DNA of 64,000 nt, taken from NCBI RefSeq assembly GCF_004353905.1, contig NZ_SMOD01000024.1:1-64000 (forward strand), read 5' to 3'. Shown here in pieces: positions 60,081 through 64,000 of the stretch (position 1 is the first letter of the stretch; every line of letters starts with the position of its first letter). The DNA is from Paraburkholderia guartelaensis. Its GTDB lineage: Bacteria; Pseudomonadota; Gammaproteobacteria; Burkholderiales; Burkholderiaceae. The notes beneath the pieces are model-generated. The model was not told where the DNA came from. It did not search any database and worked only from the letters and a program-made list of their open reading frames with translations. A program made the translations under genes and the position numbers.

Positions 60081-61028
60081 CTACGCCGCATCCGGGTAGT
60101 CGTCGGCGTCCCGATGAAACAGCCCGAGAAATTGCCGGGCCGCAATGCTCAAAGGCCGGTCGCGCCGCACGACGCTGCCGTATGACGGCAGCTTTTGCGC
60201 GAACACGTAGTCGATGATTGTGACGAGCCCGTGTTCTGCGTTGCGCTGGGCAACCGTCAGCGGGATCACGCCGAGCATCGGAGAGCGGTCGATGAGGTTC
60301 ATCGTCGTCAGAATCGAGCCGGTCTCGATTAGTCCACGCGGCATCGGCTGGTGGTGCATGCGGAACTCGCGTTCGACAACTTCGCGCGCGGGGCTTCCCG
60401 CCGGCTGCAGGATCCACGTGTAGTCGAGCAATGCGCGGAAAGTGACGGGCCCGGCGCCCGCGAGCGGGTGAGTGCAGCCCGCGACGACGGCGAGCGCCTC
60501 GTCGTCGACCGCGCGGAACGTGCAATCGGTCCCGACGTCGCGACCGATCACGACCTCGAGCACGCCGTCGTGCAGTTGCGGCATCAGCCGGTCGCTGGTG
60601 TCGACTGCAATTTCGATGGCGAGCAGTGGGTAGCGTTCCTTCAGTTGCACGAGGGCCTCGGTGAGCCGCCCTGGCGCGGCCGCCATGATGCTGCCAATCG
60701 CGAGCCGACCGGCGCTGCCGAGCTGCAGCTCCGCGAGTTCGCGGTTCAGCGCCTCGACGCTGCCGCGAATGCCGCGGAAATAGCCGAGCACCCGCGCGCC
60801 GGCCGGATTGAGCACGAGCCCGCGCCCAACGCGGTCGAACAGCGGCTGGCCAAGTGCGCTCTCGAGTTCCGCCAGCATCTTGGTCGCCGCGGGCTGCGTC
60901 AGGCTGAGCCGGTCGGCCGCCGCGCGCAGCGTCGAGCACTCGTCGACCGCAAGCATCAACGCGATCTGGCGCATCCGCAGCCGGTTCAGCAGTTGTGAAG
61001 TCGAATCGCGGCGGTCGATCGAGCCCAT
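60081..61028 (-). CDS. LysR-family regulator of the pdxA2 operon
   Basis: The 315-residue protein has the LysR helix-turn-helix (RMRQIALMLAVDECSTLRAAADRLSLTQPAATKMLAELE) and a binding domain (RLAIGSIMAAAPGRL). It belongs to the GbpR/CbbR-like part of the family often next to sugar-acid genes. I use ATG 61028, preceded by AGGGG, rather than TTG 61067. It is divergent from the pdxA2 operon with about 120-170 bp between. Confidence 0.9.
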   Translation of the reverse strand: MGSIDRRDSTSQLLNRLRMRQIALMLAVDECSTLRAAADRLSLTQPAATKMLAELESALGQPLFDRVGRGLVLNPAGARVLGYFRGIRGSVEALNRELAELQLGSAGRLAIGSIMAAAPGRLTEALVQLKERYPLLAIEIAVDTSDRLMPQLHDGVLEVVIGRDVGTDCTFRAVDDEALAVVAGCTHPLAGAGPVTFRALLDYTWILQPAGSPAREVVEREFRMHHQPMPRGLIETGSILTTMNLIDRSPMLGVIPLTVAQRNAEHGLVTIIDYVFAQKLPSYGSVVRRDRPLSIAARQFLGLFHRDADDYPDAA

Positions 61029-61067
61029 CTGATTACCCCTGGTTATCAATTCATCAAGAGTTTTCAA

Positions 61068-61096
61068 TTTACCGACTCAATCCGTCTACCTAGTAT
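61068..61096 (+). promoter_or_regulatory. Candidate sigma-70 promoter of the pdxA2 operon
   Basis: TTTACC (61068-61073) and TAGTAT (61091-61096) are separated by 17 bp. Each matches the consensus at four of six positions. It lies in the divergent LysR/pdxA2 region, as expected of an activator-dependent promoter. Confidence 0.4.
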
Positions 61097-61146
61097 GAAC
61101 CCCACATGACGCATGGCCGGATCCCGGCCTCTACAGGAGACGCAAC

Positions 61147-61203
61147 ATGCAGAGCATTGCAAGGGCAGCGCGGCGTACCGCTCAGGCGGGGGAGGCGGCA
61201 TGA
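61147..61203 (+). CDS. Putative 18-residue leader ORF coupled to pdxA2
   Basis: ATG 61147 has CAGGAGACGCAAC before it, stronger than the site of pdxA2. It encodes MQSIARAARRTAQAGEAA and ends at TGA 61201-61203, which overlaps the pdxA2 ATG at 61200 (ATGA). This arrangement would couple translation of the leader to pdxA2. Alternatively pdxA2 could be read from another start, but the family N-terminus favours 61200. Confidence 0.4.
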   Translation: MQSIARAARRTAQAGEAA

Positions 61204-62246
61204 CAATCGATGCGAACCTGCCCGTCGTCGCGCTGACGCTCGGCGACCCGGGCGGAATCGGCCCCGAACTGATCGCGAAGCTGCTCGCCCATCCGAACGT
61301 GAGCGCGCGCGCCAACCTCGTGCTGATCGGCGATCGCTGGCTCTGGGAAGCCGGCCAGCGCGTTGCCGGCGTCAAGGTCGAAACGGATCGGCTCGAGTCG
61401 CTCGCCGATGCGCGCAGCCGGCAAGCGACTGGCCGTCCCGCTTTCGTCGAGATCGATACGGTTGAGCCGGAGCAGGTCCGTGTCGGTCAGGTCTGCGCCG
61501 AAGGTGGCCGCTCGGTGCTGAGCGTGCTGGACCGGTGCATGGACGCGGCGCTCGCGGGCAATGTCGACGCGATCTGCTTCGCACCATTGAACAAGCACGC
61601 GATGAAGCTCGGCGGCCTGCGCCACGAAGACGAGTTGCATCACTTCGCCGAATATCTCGGCGTCAACGGCTACTTTTGTGAATTCAACACGCTCGGGGAG
61701 CTGTGGACCGCGCGCATTTCCTCGCACATTCCCCTCAAGGATGCGGCGAGCTACCTGAGCGTCGAGCGGATCGGGCAGGCGGCCGAGTTGATCTATCAGT
61801 CGCTGCTTGCGAACGGCGTGGCGCTGCCGAAGGTCGCGATTGCCGCGTTCAATCCCCACGGTGGCGATGGCGGCAGCTGCGGCCGCGAGGAAATCGACAT
61901 CATCGCGCCCGCGGTGCGAGCACTGCAGGCGCGCCACTGGCCGACTGCCGAGCCGTTCCATGGCCCGTTCCCCGCAGACACGATCTTCCTGAAGGCCCAG
62001 GCAGGCGAGTATCACGCGATCGTCACGATGTACCACGACCAAGGCCAGATTGCGATCAAGCTGCTTGGCTTTTCGCGCGGCGTGACCGTGCAGGGAGGGC
62101 TGCCTGTGCCGATCACGACGCCTGCGCATGGCACCGCTTACGACATCGCAGGCCGCGGGGTTGCCGACGTGGGTGCGACATGGCAGGCGCTACAGATTGC
62201 CTGCCGGATGGGCGCCGCGCACCGCCAGCAGGCGATTTCCGTATGA
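61200..62246 (+). CDS. pdxA: PdxA2-type NAD-dependent 4-phospho-acid dehydrogenase (PdxA family)
   Basis: The 348-residue protein is of the PdxA family (LTLGDPGGIGPELIAKLL; metal-binding His in LHHFAEYLG, FNPHGGDGG and MYHDQGQ). True PdxA acts in vitamin B6 synthesis, while the PdxA2 branch oxidises 4-phospho-threonate or -erythronate in sugar-acid catabolism. Context with a LysR gene, an enolase-superfamily dehydratase and a DapA-type aldolase points to a catabolic PdxA2. No DUF1537 kinase is seen, which PdxA2 pathways need, unless it lies past the right edge. The frame extends upstream to 61113 without support. Confidence 0.88.
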   Translation: MTIDANLPVVALTLGDPGGIGPELIAKLLAHPNVSARANLVLIGDRWLWEAGQRVAGVKVETDRLESLADARSRQATGRPAFVEIDTVEPEQVRVGQVCAEGGRSVLSVLDRCMDAALAGNVDAICFAPLNKHAMKLGGLRHEDELHHFAEYLGVNGYFCEFNTLGELWTARISSHIPLKDAASYLSVERIGQAAELIYQSLLANGVALPKVAIAAFNPHGGDGGSCGREEIDIIAPAVRALQARHWPTAEPFHGPFPADTIFLKAQAGEYHAIVTMYHDQGQIAIKLLGFSRGVTVQGGLPVPITTPAHGTAYDIAGRGVADVGATWQALQIACRMGAAHRQQAISV

Positions 62247-62318
62247 CGCGCCGACCGGTCGTACACGCCGGCGCAGATTCCGATTCCGAATACCGATCGA
62301 ATTAGAGGAGACACAAAA

Positions 62319-63491
62319 ATGAAGATCAAATCCGTACGAGCCCGCGTATTTCAATGGAAGGGCAAGACCGTGCCGCCGCAGGGCAACTTCTGCTCCAACG
62401 CCATGGACCTACTCTATGCGCCGCAAGAAACGATGAGCACCTTCCGCTTCCACTCATGGACGGTGGTGGAAGTCGAAACCGACGACGGCATCGTTGGCCT
62501 GGGTAACGTGGCGCTGGCGCCTTCGATCGCGAAGGCCATCATCGATCAGTATCTCGCGCCGCTCGTGATCGGCCAGGATCCATGGGACTACGAATACCTG
62601 AACCAGCGGATGTACCGGGCAACCCACGCCTGGGGCCGCAAGGGCGTGGCCATGGGCGCCATCTCGGCTGTCGACATCGCCATCTGGGACATTCTCGGCA
62701 AGTCGGTCGGCAAGCCGGTGTTCAAGCTGCTGGGCGGCCGTACCAAGGAAAAGATTCCCTGCTACTACAGCAAGCTTTATCGCACCGACCTCAAGGCGAT
62801 GCAGAACGAGGCGCAGAAGTTTCTCGATCAAGGCTTCACCGCGTTCAAGATGCGCTTCGGCTACGGCCCCGCACACCTGCAGCACGGCGTGAAGGAAAAC
62901 CTCAAGTCGGTCGAAGCGATCCGCGAGGTGATCGGCTATGACAACGACCTGATGCTCGAGTGCTACATGGGCTGGAACGTCGAGTACGCAAAGCGCATCC
63001 TGCCGAAGCTCGAGAAGTTCGAGCCGCGCTGGCTCGAGGAGCCGGTGATCGCCGACGACATCGACGGGTACGCGGAACTGAATCGCCTGACGAGCATCCC
63101 GATCTCGGGCGGCGAGCACGAGTTCTCGCTGTATGGCTTCAGGCAACTGCTCGACCGCAAGGCGGTATCGGTCGTCCAGTACGACACGAATCGGGTCGGC
63201 GGGATCACGATGGCGCACAAGATCAACGCGCTGTGCGAGGCGTACTCGGTGCCCGTGATTCCGCATGCGGGGCAGCTGCACAACTATCACCTGACGATGA
63301 GCACGCTCGCTTCGCCGATGAGCGAATACTTCCCGATGTTCGACGTCGAGGTCGGCAACGAACTGTTCTATTACATCTTCGACGGCGAGCCGGTGGCCGA
63401 AAACGGCTTCCTGCAACTGCGCGACGACGTGCCGGGCCTCGGCCTCACGCTCAAGACGGAATTCCTCGACCAGTTCGAGATCGTGGAGTGA
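62319..63491 (+). CDS. Enolase-superfamily (mandelate racemase-like) acid-sugar dehydratase
   Basis: The 390-residue protein has the N-terminal capping domain and the barrel of the mandelate racemase group. Probable Mg ligands are Glu in LMLECYMGW, in WLEEPV and in SGGEHEF, and the catalytic His is in [10 protein letters not shown]. It resembles sugar-acid dehydratases such as rhamnonate-type enzymes, which make 2-keto-3-deoxy acids. The aldolase gene downstream by 2 bp would cut such a product. AGAGGAGACAC precedes the ATG. The exact substrate cannot be told. Confidence 0.85.
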   Translation: MKIKSVRARVFQWKGKTVPPQGNFCSNAMDLLYAPQETMSTFRFHSWTVVEVETDDGIVGLGNVALAPSIAKAIIDQYLAPLVIGQDPWDYEYLNQRMYRATHAWGRKGVAMGAISAVDIAIWDILGKSVGKPVFKLLGGRTKEKIPCYYSKLYRTDLKAMQNEAQKFLDQGFTAFKMRFGYGPAHLQHGVKENLKSVEAIREVIGYDNDLMLECYMGWNVEYAKRILPKLEKFEPRWLEEPVIADDIDGYAELNRLTSIPISGGEHEFSLYGFRQLLDRKAVSVVQYDTNRVGGITMAHKINALCEAYSVPVIPHAGQLHNYHLTMSTLASPMSEYFPMFDVEVGNELFYYIFDGEPVAENGFLQLRDDVPGLGLTLKTEFLDQFEIVE

Positions 63492-63493
63492 CC

Positions 63494-64000
63494 ATGGCGG
63501 CGCGTTACCAGGGTGTATTTCCCGTTGCCCCGACGATTTTCACGGAGGACGGCGCGCTCGATCTCGATGGCCAGCGACGTTGCCTCGACTTCATGATCGA
63601 CGCGGGTTCGCACGGCATCTGCATCCACGCGAACTATTCGGAGCAGTTCGTGCTCGGCGACGACGAACGCGAGATGCTCACGCGAGTGACCCTCGAGCAT
63701 GTCGCTGGGCGGGTGCCTGTCATCGTTACAACCTCGCATTTCAGCGCCCGCATCTGCGCCGAACGCAATCGTCAAGCGCAGGCGCTCGGCGCTGCGATGG
63801 TCATGGTGATGCCGCCATACCACGGCGCGACATTTCGCGTGCCCGAAGGGCAGATCCACGCGTTCTTCGCTGAGGTGAGCGCTGGCCTGCAGATCCCGCT
63901 GATGATTCAGGACGCGCCGGCGAGCGGCACGACGTTGTCCGTGCCGTTGCTCGTGAAACTCGCTCGCGAGATCGACGCAGTGTCGTACTTCAAGATCGAG
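63494..64000 (+). CDS. DapA-family (class I) aldolase/dehydratase, cut by window end
   Basis: The frame starts at ATG 63494, 2 bp after the dehydratase stop, and is open to the edge (169 residues). It matches dihydrodipicolinate synthase-like proteins: GVFPVAPTIFTEDGALDLDGQRRCLDFMIDAGSHGI at the start, then VIVTTSHFSARICAERNRQAQALGAAMVMVMPPYHG and a final FKIE with the Schiff-base Lys. A housekeeping DapA is unlikely in this context; a 2-keto-3-deoxy acid aldolase is more probable. Confidence 0.88.
   Translation, partial: MAARYQGVFPVAPTIFTEDGALDLDGQRRCLDFMIDAGSHGICIHANYSEQFVLGDDEREMLTRVTLEHVAGRVPVIVTTSHFSARICAERNRQAQALGAAMVMVMPPYHGATFRVPEGQIHAFFAEVSAGLQIPLMIQDAPASGTTLSVPLLVKLAREIDAVSYFKIE

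Noticed and set aside
59885-60217. 110-codon plus-strand frame between the hydroxylase and LysR genes
   Set aside because: The second half is antisense to the LysR gene and the first half has no motif or ribosome site.

Overview
The window looks like a stretch of a Burkholderiaceae chromosome or chromid (Paraburkholderia, Caballeronia or Burkholderia type). GC is high, with G or C at most third codon positions. OmpC-type porins carry the signal peptides usual in Burkholderiales, LysR regulators are numerous, and a GcvA-like LysR, a large NAD-glutamate dehydrogenase and a gentisate operon are present. I see no tRNA, rRNA, CRISPR array or replication origin. The left edge cuts an IS3-family transposase gene. 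The right edge cuts a DapA-family aldolase gene.

Layout. 1-9.2 kb: IS3 OrfA fragment, an SDR protein without its catalytic Tyr/Lys divergent from a LysR regulator, NAD-glutamate dehydrogenase, and an FtsH-like AAA protease paralogue. 9.5-26.3 kb: a nitrous oxide reduction locus. On the minus strand lie apbE/nosX, an ABC-2 ATPase and permease, tatA/E and an unknown gene. Divergent from them run nosZ, nosD, nosF, nosY, nosL, two unknown small genes, a c-type cytochrome, nosR, a cytochrome c4 and a complete cytochrome bc1 complex (petABC). 26.3-32.4 kb: NO/O2 response genes, comprising an Rrf2 (NsrR-like) regulator, a Dnr-type regulator, Sco, a SUMF1/NirV-like protein, NnrS, a polytopic membrane protein and a DUF2249 protein. 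32.9-38.6 kb: genes for growth without O2, comprising ubiU, ubiV, ubiT (O2-independent ubiquinone synthesis), a DGC-domain protein and the class III ribonucleotide reductase. Here nrdD is split by one in-frame TGA and preceded by two NrdR boxes. 38.9-44.2 kb: a DUF2249 protein, quinol-dependent NO reductase, a Crp/Fnr regulator and copper nitrite reductase nirK.

Taken together, 9.5-44.2 kb encodes nitrite to N2 respiration (NirK, qNor, NosZ). It also encodes the electron path to NosZ (NosR flavinylated by ApbE; bc1, c4 and c cytochromes), copper delivery (NosL, NosDFY, Sco), regulators, and anaerobic quinone and dNTP supply. No nitrate reductase is in the window.

44.2-64 kb is a substrate uptake and catabolism region. 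It holds a TAXI-TRAP binding protein, a DUF3562-like small protein, an operon of M20 amidohydrolase-porin-BON-MFS with a divergent LysR, and a 3-hydroxybenzoate/gentisate cluster (AAHS transporter, porin, LysR, gentisate dioxygenase, fumarylpyruvate hydrolase, maleylpyruvate isomerase, 3-hydroxybenzoate 6-hydroxylase). It ends with a LysR-controlled PdxA2 / enolase-superfamily dehydratase / DapA-family aldolase operon, probably for an acid sugar.

The observations most worth following are the UGA-split NrdD with its restart site, the Rrf2 regulator lacking two of three cluster cysteines, NosZ with a Tat lipobox and an altered CuA loop, and the two uncharacterised genes inside the nos operon.
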